Shown here piece after piece: positions 36,172 to 44,768 of a stretch of DNA of 64,000 bases (the first letter of the stretch is position 1; each line of letters opens with the position of its first letter). The notes beneath the pieces were generated by a model, which was given only the letters and a program-made list of their open reading frames with translations, was not told the origin of the DNA and did no database searches. The stretch is from JBKPNJ01 sp963695705 (GTDB lineage: Bacteria > Actinomycetota > Actinomycetes > Propionibacteriales > Nocardioidaceae), in NCBI GenBank assembly GCA_963695705.1, contig CAVOHB010000004.1:496001-560000 (forward strand), given 5' to 3'. A program made the translations under genes and the position numbers.

Positions 36172-36927
36172 TCATCGGGCATTCATGAAGGTCAGCATGC
36201 GACGCCACGCGTCCTCGCAGGCCTCGCGGTGCTCATCGAAGCTCCGGTCGAAGAAGCTGTGCGGTGCCCCTTCGTAGATCTCGATCTCATGGTCCACGCC
36301 GGCCTTGGTCAGCGCCTCGTCGAACTCTCGTACATCGGCGACCGGGATCCCCTGATCGGCACCGCCGAACAACCCGAGCACGGGACAGGCGAACTCCTCA
36401 ACGTGGTCCAGCGCGCTCGGGTGTCCTGGCCGTGGGTCGCGAGGTCGCCCGTAGAAGCCGACTACGCCGGCCATCGCCAGCCCTCTCCACGCCAGGTTGA
36501 ACGAGTTCGCCCCGCCGAAGCAGAAACCGACGCTGTACATCCGGGCCGTGTCCGTGGTCTCCCGCAGTCGGGCCAGCGCGGCAGCGACGTCATCCCGAAT
36601 GTTCTCCGGTGTCGTCCGTCCCACGTGCGGCATGAAGTCGAAGTCGGCCGGTCGGGGGAGCTCCGTGCCGGCCGTACGGCCGAAGTAGTCGATCGCGATC
36701 GCATCGACGCCGCAGGCCGCCAGGTTCTCCGCCAACCGCTCGTAGAACGAGAAGAGGCCCCGAACGTCCGGCAGGACCACAGCCGCGGAGCCGCTGGGGG
36801 TCGGCGCGGACGCATGGTAGGCGGCGAAGTCGGTGCCGTCGGCCGAGGTCAGCAGCAGGCGCTCGCCGGTCGGCCGCTCGGCTCCCTCGGCGAGGTCGGG
36901 AGGCTGGGCATCGTATGGGGAGCACAT
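36172..36927 (-). CDS. Dienelactone hydrolase family protein
   Basis: 251 residues from ATG 36927. Alpha/beta-hydrolase with the DLH triad: nucleophile cysteine in VGFCFGGAN, aspartate in FGGADQGI and histidine in GAPHSFFDR. Members hydrolyse dienelactone in aromatic catabolism or other small esters. No catechol pathway genes are near, so the substrate is open. Cytoplasmic. Confidence 0.9.
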   Translation of the reverse strand: MCSPYDAQPPDLAEGAERPTGERLLLTSADGTDFAAYHASAPTPSGSAAVVLPDVRGLFSFYERLAENLAACGVDAIAIDYFGRTAGTELPRPADFDFMPHVGRTTPENIRDDVAAALARLRETTDTARMYSVGFCFGGANSFNLAWRGLAMAGVVGFYGRPRDPRPGHPSALDHVEEFACPVLGLFGGADQGIPVADVREFDEALTKAGVDHEIEIYEGAPHSFFDRSFDEHREACEDAWRRMLTFMNAR

Positions 36928-37049
36928 GATGGCAATGTAGTTCAACCCTGAACTATCAACCGAGCCGGACAGTCGATCCGGCCGGACAGGGCCGGCCAAG
37001 GGGGAGTGGGTGCTCAGCTGCTGGCGTCCCGTGCTCTAAGTTGCAGCCC

Positions 37050-38177
37050 GTGAGGGTTGTGGTGGTCAAGGAGTCGCGCGAAGGCGAGCGCCGCGTCGCG
37101 ATGGTGCCCGAAACGGTCGGCAAGCTGGTCGACCTGGGATATCAGGTGAGCGTCGAGCCGGGGGCCGGCGAGCGGGCAGACTTCGACGACGACGGGTACC
37201 GCGAAGCGGGCGCCACGGTCGAGGCGGCCGCGATCGACGGCGCCGGGCTGGTGCTCTCGGTCCAGCCCATGGAGATCAGCAAGGTGCAGCGGATCGGCGA
37301 CGGCGTGGCCACGATCTCGTTCCTCCCATGGGCGCAGTCGCCGGACCTGATTCGCATCCTTCGCGATCGCGGCGTCACCGCGTTCTCGATGGAGCTGGTG
37401 CCCCGGATCTCGCGGGCCCAGTCGATGGATGCGCTCTCGTCCCAGGCGCTGGTCGCCGGCTACCGGTGCGCGATCGTCGCCGCCGAGCGGCTGCGACGGT
37501 TCTTCCCGCTCAACATGACCGCGGCGGGGACAGTCCGGCCGGCGGAGGTGGTCGTGCTCGGGGCCGGCGTCGCCGGCCTCCAGGCGATCGCGACGACCAA
37601 GCGGCTGGGTGCGGTGGTCCGGGCGTACGACGTGCGGGCCGCCGCTGCCGACGAGATCCGGTCGATGGGCGCGGTGGCGATCGAGTTGGAGCTGGAGACG
37701 CTGGAGGGCGCGGGCGGCTACGCCCGTGAGATGACCGAGGACCGAGCGGCCCGGCAGCGCGACCTGCTGGCGCCCTACATCGCCGCTGCCGACGCGCTGA
37801 TCACCACCGCGGCGGTCCCGGGACGCCAGGCACCGATGTTGGTCACTCGCAGCATGGTCGAGGGGATGAAGCCGGGCTCGGTCGTGATTGACCTCGCAGC
37901 CGAGTCCGGCGGGAACGTCGAGGGCGCGGTCCCCGGGGAGACAGTGCGTATCGGCCACGCGGACGTGTGGGGGGCCTTCAACGTTCCCTCGCAGATGCCG
38001 GGTCCGTCGAGCCGGCTGTACGCCCAGAACATCCTGAACCTGCTCACGCTGATGACCAAGGACGGCACCTTCGCCCCCGACTTCGACAACGAGGTCGTCA
38101 CCGGTAGCTGCGTGACCCATGCCGGCCGGATCAACCATGAGCCCAGCCGCGAGCTCCTGGGAGGCGCCGCATCATGA
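37050..38177 (+). CDS. pntAA: NAD(P) transhydrogenase alpha subunit, NAD-binding part
   Basis: 375 residues from GTG 37050. VVKESREGERRVAMVPETV starts the AlaDH/PNT domain, RAQSMDALSSQALVAGYRC is conserved, and VVVLGAGVAGLQAIATTKRLG is the NAD(H) dinucleotide fold. This is domain I of the proton-translocating transhydrogenase, made as a separate protein in actinobacteria. Its stop overlaps the pntAB start (ATGA). The complex uses the proton gradient to reduce NADP+ with NADH. Confidence 0.95.
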   Translation: MRVVVVKESREGERRVAMVPETVGKLVDLGYQVSVEPGAGERADFDDDGYREAGATVEAAAIDGAGLVLSVQPMEISKVQRIGDGVATISFLPWAQSPDLIRILRDRGVTAFSMELVPRISRAQSMDALSSQALVAGYRCAIVAAERLRRFFPLNMTAAGTVRPAEVVVLGAGVAGLQAIATTKRLGAVVRAYDVRAAAADEIRSMGAVAIELELETLEGAGGYAREMTEDRAARQRDLLAPYIAAADALITTAAVPGRQAPMLVTRSMVEGMKPGSVVIDLAAESGGNVEGAVPGETVRIGHADVWGAFNVPSQMPGPSSRLYAQNILNLLTLMTKDGTFAPDFDNEVVTGSCVTHAGRINHEPSRELLGGAAS

Positions 38178-38473
38178 ACGAGCCCACCACCTGGCTGACG
38201 ATCTTCGTGCTGAGCATCTTCGTCGGCATCGAGGTCATCTCGAAGGTGTCGTCGACATTGCACACGCCGCTGATGTCCGGTGCGAACGCCATTCACGGCG
38301 TGATCCTGATCGGCGCGATCATCGTGACCGGCATCGCGTCCGGCTGGTTGGAGACCACGGTCGGACTCGTCGCGGTCGTACTGGCGTCGGTCAACATGGT
38401 CGGCGGCTTCGTGGTGACGGACCGGATGCTGCAGATGTTCCGCGGACGCAGGCGTCCAGGACCGGAAGCATGA
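38174..38473 (+). CDS. pntAB: NAD(P) transhydrogenase alpha subunit, membrane part
   Basis: 99 residues with three hydrophobic helices: LTIFVLSIFVGIEVISKVSS, GVILIGAIIVTGIA and GLVAVVLASVNMVGGFVV. The TPLMSGANAIHGV loop is typical of the PntAB membrane domain. Coupled at both ends by ATGA overlaps. Confidence 0.94.
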   Translation: MNEPTTWLTIFVLSIFVGIEVISKVSSTLHTPLMSGANAIHGVILIGAIIVTGIASGWLETTVGLVAVVLASVNMVGGFVVTDRMLQMFRGRRRPGPEA

Positions 38474-39861
38474 CGTCGACCTGGGTTCAGCTCAGCTACC
38501 TGCTGGCGGCCGTCTGCTTCATCATCGCGTTGAAGGGGCTGTCGTCTCCGAAGACCGCCCGGAACGGGAACCTGATCGGCGCCGCTGGTGCGGTGCTTGC
38601 CTGCGTCACGGTCTTCTTCGCCCAGGACCTCGACCACAAGGCACTGATTCTGGTGGCGATGGCCCTCGGCACCGGGCTCGGCGTGGTGGGGGCGCAACGG
38701 GTCCAGATGACCCAGATGCCGCAACTTGTTGCCCTGTTCAACGGAGTCGGCGGCGGTGCGGCCGCGCTCGTGGCGACGCTGGAGCTTGTCGGACTTGTCG
38801 ATGTCGACAACGCCGGGGGCGACGTCCCCACCTTCCACCTGATCGCGACGGCGTTCACAATCGCGGTGGGAGCGGTCAGCCTGGCGGGGTCACTGGTCAC
38901 GTTCGCCAAGCTCCAGGAGCTCATGACCACCCGGCCGGTGACGTTCCCCGCGCTGCCCGTGCTGTTCGGTGGCTCCATCATCGCTGCGCTGCTGCTCTCG
39001 GTGCTGCTCGTGGCACGTCCGGCGATCTGGGTCGGCATCGTGCTCGGTCTGGTGGGGCTGGGCCTCGGTGTCCTGCTGGTGCTGCCGGTCGGCGGCGCCG
39101 ACGTGCCGATCGTGATCTCCCTGCTCAACGCCTTCACCGGGCTGACGGTCGCCGCCGGCGGGTATGTCCTCCAGAACACCCTGCTGCTCGTCGCCGGCAC
39201 GTTGGTCGGGGCCTCCGGCACGCTGCTGACGCTGCTGATGGCCGACGCGATGGGCCGCTCGGTGGCCAACATCCTGTTCGGTGCGCTCAAGGGGGGCTCC
39301 ACGCAGGGTGCCGGCGAGATCAGCGACCGGCCGGTCCGGTCCGGCTCCCCTCAGGACATCGCGATCCTGCTCGCGTACGCCCAGCGGGTGATCATCGTCC
39401 CCGGGTACGGCCTCGCCGTCGCCCAGGCTCAGCACACGTTGCGGGACCTCGTCGACGTGCTGACCGAGCGAGGCATCAGGGTGGACTACGCGATCCACCC
39501 GGTGGCCGGCCGGATGCCCGGCCACATGAACGTGCTGCTCGCCGAGGCGCAGGTGCCGTACGAGCAGCTGAAGGAGATGGACGAGATCAACGGGGAGTTC
39601 AAGCAGACCGATGTTGTGCTCGTCGTGGGGGCCAACGACGTGGTGAACCCGGCCGCACGGTCGACCCCCGGTGCGCCGATCTACGGGATGCCGATCCTGC
39701 ATGCCGACCACGCGCAGCAGGTCGTCTTCATGAAGCGGTCGATGCGGCCCGGCTTCGCCGGCATCGAGAACGAGCTGTTGTTCGACCCCAAGACCACTCT
39801 GCTGTTCGGGGACGCCCGCGACACGATGTCCAAGCTGCTCGCGGCGGTCAAGGCGCTATGA
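38470..39861 (+). CDS. pntB: NAD(P) transhydrogenase beta subunit
   Basis: 463 residues from ATG 38470. Eight or nine membrane helices (domain II) are followed by the NADP(H)-binding domain III with IIVPGYGLAVAQAQH, HPVAGRMPGHMNVLLAEA and VVLVVGANDVVNPAA. Completes the three-gene pnt operon; the convergent upp gene begins 21 bases beyond its stop. Confidence 0.96.
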   Translation: MTSTWVQLSYLLAAVCFIIALKGLSSPKTARNGNLIGAAGAVLACVTVFFAQDLDHKALILVAMALGTGLGVVGAQRVQMTQMPQLVALFNGVGGGAAALVATLELVGLVDVDNAGGDVPTFHLIATAFTIAVGAVSLAGSLVTFAKLQELMTTRPVTFPALPVLFGGSIIAALLLSVLLVARPAIWVGIVLGLVGLGLGVLLVLPVGGADVPIVISLLNAFTGLTVAAGGYVLQNTLLLVAGTLVGASGTLLTLLMADAMGRSVANILFGALKGGSTQGAGEISDRPVRSGSPQDIAILLAYAQRVIIVPGYGLAVAQAQHTLRDLVDVLTERGIRVDYAIHPVAGRMPGHMNVLLAEAQVPYEQLKEMDEINGEFKQTDVVLVVGANDVVNPAARSTPGAPIYGMPILHADHAQQVVFMKRSMRPGFAGIENELLFDPKTTLLFGDARDTMSKLLAAVKAL

Positions 39862-39882
39862 ACCGGTTGTGACCTGTGAGGG

Positions 39883-40524
39883 TCATCCGGCGAGGCCGTA
39901 CAACCTGTCCCCGGCGTCGCCGAGGCCCGGCACGATGTAGCCCTTCTCGTTCAGGCTCTCGTCCATCGCCGCGGTGACGATCGTGACGGGTATGTGTATC
40001 CCGGTGAGGTCGCGCTCGAGTCGCGCGCACCCCTCCGGCGCGGCCAGCAGGCAGATCGCGGTGATGTCGTCGGCGCCGCGGTCCACCAGGAAGCCGATCG
40101 CCGACGATAGCGTCCCGCCGGTGGCGAGCATTGGGTCGAGGACGTAGCACTGACGCATGGACAGGTCTTCGGGGAGCCGTTCCGCGTACGTGGAGGCCTG
40201 CAGCGTCTCTTCGTTGCGGATCATCCCGAGGAAACCGACCTCGGCGGTCGGCAGCAGGCGCATCATGCCGTCGAGCATCCCGAGCCCGGCCCGAAGTATC
40301 GGGACGACGAGCGGCTTCGGTGAGGCGAGCTTCACCCCGGCCGCCGGCGCCACCGGGGTCTGGATGGTGACGGCGTCGATGCGGACATCACGCGTCGCCT
40401 CGTACGCCAACAGCGTGACGAGCTCGTCGACGAGCTGCCGGAACGTGGGAGATGGGGTGCGCTCGTCACGAAGCGTCGTCAGCTTGTGCGCGATCAAAGG
40501 GTGCTCGGCGACGTTGATGCGCAT
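39883..40524 (-). CDS. upp: Uracil phosphoribosyltransferase
   Basis: 213 residues from ATG 40524. VPILRAGLGMLDGM, YVLDPMLATGGTLSSAI (PRPP loop) and the C-terminal GYIVPGLGDAGDRLYG are the UPRTase signature. It salvages uracil to UMP with PRPP in the cytoplasm. Divergent from the tadA operon by 80 bases. Confidence 0.97.
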   Translation of the reverse strand: MRINVAEHPLIAHKLTTLRDERTPSPTFRQLVDELVTLLAYEATRDVRIDAVTIQTPVAPAAGVKLASPKPLVVPILRAGLGMLDGMMRLLPTAEVGFLGMIRNEETLQASTYAERLPEDLSMRQCYVLDPMLATGGTLSSAIGFLVDRGADDITAICLLAAPEGCARLERDLTGIHIPVTIVTAAMDESLNEKGYIVPGLGDAGDRLYGLAG

Positions 40525-40604
40525 GTCCAGCAACCTAGGGGATAGCGGCCATGCCCGTCATCTGCGACGATCGGGACGCGCGATCCGATCCACAGGAGGA
40601 CGGG

Positions 40605-41093
40605 ATGTCTGAAGCGTCGGAGATCGGCGTCGACTTCGCAGTCGGCGCCTATCGCGAGGAGGGCACCTGGCAGGTCGCCCCGATGCCGCCGAACGTGGCG
40701 GCCGACCTCGGGACTCTCGTCCAGGCGCTGCGCCAGCTTCCCGCCGACGCCGGCGTGCTCGGGATGGTCTCGGTCGACGAGGACCACTTCGTGATCGCCC
40801 GGGTGAACGGGGAGGATCTGCGGCTGCTGCTGTCCGACGTGACGGCGGCGACCTCGTGGCCGCTGGCCCGGTCCGTGGTGGACCGGCTCGGCCTGCCCAC
40901 GCCCGACGACGAGGACGAGTACCAGCCGGCCGGTGACCTGTCGATCGTGGCGGACCTCGGACTCGGTGCCATGGACCTCGGCGCTCTGATCGACGACGCG
41001 GACCTGTATCCGGACGAGATGCTGAGTGACATCGCGGAGCGGGCTGGCTTCGGTCAGGAGTTCGAGGCGGTCGTCGCCACCGTTAGCACGTGA
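40605..41093 (+). CDS. tRNA adenosine deaminase-associated protein
   Basis: 162 residues from ATG 40605 with AGGAGG five bases upstream. Acidic protein (ADLGTLVQALRQLPADAGVL, FVIARVNGEDLRLLLSDVTA, PTPDDEDEYQPAGDLSIVAD). It matches the actinobacterial protein always found before tadA, to which it is coupled through a GTGA overlap. A partner or regulator of TadA is likely but unproven. Confidence 0.85.
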   Translation: MSEASEIGVDFAVGAYREEGTWQVAPMPPNVAADLGTLVQALRQLPADAGVLGMVSVDEDHFVIARVNGEDLRLLLSDVTAATSWPLARSVVDRLGLPTPDDEDEYQPAGDLSIVADLGLGAMDLGALIDDADLYPDEMLSDIAERAGFGQEFEAVVATVST

Positions 41094-41566
41094 CGACCGG
41101 CTCGAACGTCGACCTCTGGACGGCGTCCATGCGCGCCGCGCTCGACGAGGCCCGGTTCACGCTGGATTCCGGTGACGTGCCGGTGGGCGCCGTTGTCATC
41201 AACCTGTCGGGCGAGGTGATCGGGCGCGGTCACAACCGGCGCGAGGCGGACATGGACCCGACCGCGCACGCGGAACTGATCGCGCTGCGACAGGCCGCCG
41301 CCGGGCTCGGCTCGTGGCGGCTGGAGGGTTGCACGCTCGTGGTCACCCTCGAGCCATGCACGATGTGCGCCGGGGCCCTGGTGCTGTCCCGAGCCGTTCG
41401 CCTGGTTTTCGGAGCCCACGACGCCAAGGCGGGTGCGGTCGGCTCCCTCTGGGACGTCGTGCGGGACCGGCGGCTCAACCACCGGCCGGAGGTCGTGGCG
41501 GGAGTCCTCGCCGGCGAGTCCGGCGAGCTGCTGCGCACGTTCTTCGCCAGCCGTCGGGCTCCCTGA
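41090..41566 (+). CDS. tadA: tRNA adenosine deaminase
   Basis: 158 residues from GTG 41090. Zinc deaminase motifs: TAHAELIAL (His and catalytic Glu) and LEPCTMCAGALV (two Cys). RGHNRREADMDPTAHAE is the TadA-specific context. It converts A34 to inosine in tRNA-Arg(ACG), and a tRNA-Arg(ACG) is encoded at 8791. Confidence 0.96.
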   Translation: MTTGSNVDLWTASMRAALDEARFTLDSGDVPVGAVVINLSGEVIGRGHNRREADMDPTAHAELIALRQAAAGLGSWRLEGCTLVVTLEPCTMCAGALVLSRAVRLVFGAHDAKAGAVGSLWDVVRDRRLNHRPEVVAGVLAGESGELLRTFFASRRAP

Positions 41567-41608
41567 CGCGAGGAAGGCGCCTGCTGCCGGTCCGGTACCC
41601 TCGTCGGC

Positions 41609-41695
41609 GGTGGCGTGTCCGAGCGGCCGAAGGAGCACGCCTCGAAAGCGTGTGAGGGTTCACGCCCTCCGTGGGTTCAAATCCCACCGCCACCG
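41609..41695 (+). tRNA. tRNA-Ser(CGA)
   Basis: Acceptor GGTGGCG pairs with CGCCACC; anticodon loop CTCGAAA gives CGA; long variable arm; T arm GTGGG-TTCAAAT-CCCAC; discriminator G41695. A 58-bp repeat begins seven bases downstream. Confidence 0.95.
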
Positions 41696-41701
41696 CCCTC
41701 T

Positions 41702-41759
41702 GCCGATCTCTAGGTTTTCCGGTAGCCCGAGCCACCGGAAACCCTAGAGATCGCTGCTC
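41702..41759. repeat. 58-bp palindromic direct repeat, left copy
   Basis: Starts GCCGATCTCTAGG and ends GAGATCGCTGCTC. It contains 20-base inverted arms (41704-41723 and 41734-41753, one mismatch) around a 10-base loop, so the transcript can fold into a strong hairpin and may terminate tRNA-Ser transcription. The same sequence lies in the same orientation at 51266-51323, with 51 of 58 positions identical. Confidence 0.88.
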
Positions 41760-41777
41760 CTCGATGCTTGCGAGCGC

Positions 41778-42620
41778 TCAGTCAGGTTGTTGCAACAACT
41801 GCTCGAGCGATTCGGCGAACTCGAGAGCGGTCTGTGGTCGGTCAGCTGGGTCGGGCTCGACGCACCGAGCGATGATTCTGGCTGCGTCGTCCGAGAGCCG
41901 GGAGCTCATCCGCGGCGGGCTGCTGAGGACTCGGCGGACACACAGCAGTGGATCGCTGGTTGGCATCTCGCCATAAACCCCTTCGCCGCTGAGGGCTCGA
42001 TGCAGCGTTACGCCCAGCGCCCAGACGTCGCTAGTGCGTGCGGCGGGGTTTCCGGACAACAGCATGGGCTCAAGGTATTCGACCGAACTCATCGTACCCA
42101 GGCCGGTGACGGTCTGACCGGGGTTCAGCGACTGGACCAAGCCCAAGTCCGCTAGTCGAGCACCATCGGCGGCTAGCAAGATGTTGGACGGCTTGATACC
42201 GCGATGGACGAGCCCAGCCTCGTTCAGCGCGTGGGTCGCACGCGCAGCCTGCGCGACAGCACGAAGGATGTCCTGGCGGCCAAGCGCGCGTTCAGGTGCG
42301 GCAAGCGAGCCCCCTGCGCAGTACTCCATGGCGTAGAAGAACGAAGAGTCCTGCCGGCCGGCATCGAGCAGCTTGACGAGATACACCGAACTCACGGCGG
42401 CAAAGGCGCGCAGCTCACGGGTTGCCCGGCGCAGGCTGGCATCATCGTTCGCACAACGTAGGACCTTGACACCGACGTGCCCACTGGGGACGTGAAGTCG
42501 CGGGGGTGGGACCGCCAGGAACATCGTGCCGTAGCCAGCCTCACCGAGCTGACGAATAAATCGGTAATCCGCTATTCCGTCCACGTTGGCCCCAATTCTG
42601 CGATGTCCTTGAGTCAGCAT
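41778..42620 (-). CDS. Ser/Thr protein kinase-like protein lacking the catalytic aspartate (pseudokinase)
   Basis: 280 residues from ATG 42620 (GTG 42584 also possible); soluble, with no membrane helix. Kinase landmarks: glycine loop LGEAGYG at 25-31, VGVKVL with K52, and a metal-binding DLG at 158-160 (usually DFG). The catalytic loop reads HRGIKPSN at 139-146: the HRD aspartate is glycine (codon GGT), while the following Lys and Asn are kept. ATP binding is plausible but phosphotransfer is doubtful. The start codon region overlaps that of the divergent antiporter, so the two are probably co-regulated. Confidence 0.85.
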   Translation of the reverse strand: MLTQGHRRIGANVDGIADYRFIRQLGEAGYGTMFLAVPPPRLHVPSGHVGVKVLRCANDDASLRRATRELRAFAAVSSVYLVKLLDAGRQDSSFFYAMEYCAGGSLAAPERALGRQDILRAVAQAARATHALNEAGLVHRGIKPSNILLAADGARLADLGLVQSLNPGQTVTGLGTMSSVEYLEPMLLSGNPAARTSDVWALGVTLHRALSGEGVYGEMPTSDPLLCVRRVLSSPPRMSSRLSDDAARIIARCVEPDPADRPQTALEFAESLEQLLQQPD

Positions 42621-44768
42621 CTCAGGTCGGACACGGACGAGAGTGAGTTCTTGGTGGAGCCGCGACATATCGAGGAGATCGCCGCCAGCGTCGTGCTGGC
42701 GATCGCGGTAATCGTCATCGTCGCCCGTCTCGTGGGGTTCATGCTGCGCCGGGTGAGGCAACCCACTGTGGTCGCTGAGATCCTGGCCGGTGTCGCGCTC
42801 GGCCCGTCGCTTCTGGGTCTGTTGCCGGGCGACCCCACTGGCTGGCTCTTTCCGTTGGACACGCGCCCGTACCTGAGCGTGATTGCCGGTCTGGCTCTCA
42901 TCATCTTCATGTTCATCGTCGGTCTCGAGCTCCAGCTCGAACTCGTGCGAGGCAAGGGTCGCCTCGCCGTCACCGTCTCCGTCAGCTCGGTAGCGCTTCC
43001 ATTCGCGCTCGGTTGCCTTCTGGCGCTCTGGCTTCACAAGTCGCATTCAACGAGTGCAGCAGGGGAGAACGTGAAGCTGCTCCCCTTCATGCTGTTCATA
43101 GGTGCGGCCATGTCGGTGACCGCCTTCCCCGTGCTGGCGCGGATCCTCAAGGAGAGATCCATGGACCGCACGCCGACTGGTGTTCTTGCACTGGCGTGCG
43201 CCGCGGTGGACGACGTCATTGCCTGGATCATGCTTGCGGTCGTCCTCGCCGTCATCCGGTCCTCCGGCGTTGCGGACCTGGTGACCCTGGTAGCCGAGTC
43301 AGTGGCGTTCGTGTTGCTCATGTTCTGGGTGGTGAAGCCACGACTCCGCGCGCTGGTCACCTTGCGAGAGGCGGCGGGGCGCCTGACACCGGACGTGTTC
43401 GCGGTCGTGCTCGTCGGAGTGCTGCTTTGCAGCTACATGACGGACAGGATCGGCATCCACGCCATCTTCGGCGCCTTCCTCTTCGGGGCGGTCATGCCTC
43501 GGCAGGGAGCCGAAGCCCTGTCAAACGAAATCCTCGAGCGCATCGAGCAGATGACCGTTCTCCTGCTGCTGCCGGTCTTCTTCATCACTACCGGCCTGAA
43601 CGTGGACATCAAGGGTCTCGGTTCCCAAGGGCTGCTCGAGCTGGGCGCCGTACTTCTCGTCGCGTGCGTGGGCAAGTTCTTCGGCGCCAGCGTCGCCGCT
43701 CGGCTGTCTGGAGTTCACACCCGTCGGGCCTCGGCGATCGGTGTGCTCATGAACACTCGGGGCCTGACGGAGCTCGTCATCCTCAACATCGGCTTGGGAG
43801 CCGGTGTGCTCGACCGACAGCTCTTCACAGTCCTGGTCATCATGGCGATCACGACCACGGTCATGACCGAACCATTGCTTCGTGTGATCTACCCGCCTCC
43901 CATCGTCGCGCGTGAGATCGCCCGCGCCGAAAGAGCAGCACTTCATCTATCCGCGGACTACCGAGTGGTCGCCGCGGTCGGCGAAGACGGTGCGCAGCCC
44001 ACCGTGGACCTCGCGGTCGCGCTGCTGGGTGACGAGCCGAGCAGTGAGGTGGTCATAAGCCGCCTGACGTCGTCGGTCCGCACCGTTGAGGTTGGCGCCG
44101 GTCTCGGCGCCGAGCTGGCGGCCATCGCGTTGTCCTTCGAAGGAACCCAGGAGCTGGCCAGGCGAGCCGAAGCCGGCGGCGCGACGGTGGTCGTACGTTC
44201 TCAGTTCTCGGACGAGGTTGCCCAGGACCTTTGCGAGCTGCTCAGTGCAGCCGAGGCAGACGTGCTGGTGCTTGGCCGCGACGACGCAGGGCTGCCCGAG
44301 ACGCTGTTCAGCAATATCGACTGCGCTGTCGTCTGGATGCCGCACGCGGGAGCTCGCCAGACCGGGGCGCCGTCGAGTGTCCGAGTCAGTCCCGGAACAG
44401 ACGACGATGGCCTGGCCGCGGTCGAGCAGGCAGTCCGCGCAGCCCTGCGGATCGGCGTCGAGCTGGTCCTTCTCGACGGCGGTGACCGCAGAGGGCGGCG
44501 GCGGATCGAGCGGTTGCACCGCCAACTCGCGGCCGTTGGTCTAGCCGTGAACACCGTTGGTCTGCCGACGAGCGAAGCCATCGACGATGACGCACTGCAC
44601 TTCGTCGGTTGGACCTCGTGGCGAAAGCGTTCAGGCAGCGTGCCCGGCGAGGCCGGCCCCATCGTCGTACGGGGCGCCCCCGACGACCGCGGCGAGCGAC
44701 TCACGACGCTGCTGGTGGAGCTCGCCCAAAGGACCGAGAAGAACGCTCAGGGTGTTGGGCATTCGTAG
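42603..44768 (+). CDS. Cation:proton antiporter, CPA2 family, with C-terminal nucleotide/stress-type domain
   Basis: 721 residues from ATG 42603. Residues 1-430 form the Na_H_Exchanger membrane domain (FMLRRVRQPTVVAEILAGVA, LGPSLLG, AMSVTAFPVLARIL, NTRGLTELVILNIGL). The last 280 residues are soluble with a Rossmann-like, UspA-type pattern (ADYRVVAAVGEDGAQPTVDL, EADVLVLGRDD). Such tails regulate transport by nucleotide or phosphorylation, so control by the neighbouring kinases is an attractive inference. Its 3' end overlaps the convergent kinase gene by 22 bases. Confidence 0.88.
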   Translation: MSLSQHLRSDTDESEFLVEPRHIEEIAASVVLAIAVIVIVARLVGFMLRRVRQPTVVAEILAGVALGPSLLGLLPGDPTGWLFPLDTRPYLSVIAGLALIIFMFIVGLELQLELVRGKGRLAVTVSVSSVALPFALGCLLALWLHKSHSTSAAGENVKLLPFMLFIGAAMSVTAFPVLARILKERSMDRTPTGVLALACAAVDDVIAWIMLAVVLAVIRSSGVADLVTLVAESVAFVLLMFWVVKPRLRALVTLREAAGRLTPDVFAVVLVGVLLCSYMTDRIGIHAIFGAFLFGAVMPRQGAEALSNEILERIEQMTVLLLLPVFFITTGLNVDIKGLGSQGLLELGAVLLVACVGKFFGASVAARLSGVHTRRASAIGVLMNTRGLTELVILNIGLGAGVLDRQLFTVLVIMAITTTVMTEPLLRVIYPPPIVAREIARAERAALHLSADYRVVAAVGEDGAQPTVDLAVALLGDEPSSEVVISRLTSSVRTVEVGAGLGAELAAIALSFEGTQELARRAEAGGATVVVRSQFSDEVAQDLCELLSAAEADVLVLGRDDAGLPETLFSNIDCAVVWMPHAGARQTGAPSSVRVSPGTDDDGLAAVEQAVRAALRIGVELVLLDGGDRRGRRRIERLHRQLAAVGLAVNTVGLPTSEAIDDDALHFVGWTSWRKRSGSVPGEAGPIVVRGAPDDRGERLTTLLVELAQRTEKNAQGVGHS

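Noticed and set aside
41475..41735. Reverse-strand frame over tRNA-Ser(CGA) with AVGFEPTEGVNPHTLSR
   Set aside because: Same antisense-tRNA artefact, for a serine tRNA.
42621..43046. N-terminal extension of the HRG kinase-like protein
   Set aside because: The extension is antisense to the antiporter coding region, very acidic/basic and without kinase features; the start is placed at 42620 or 42584.
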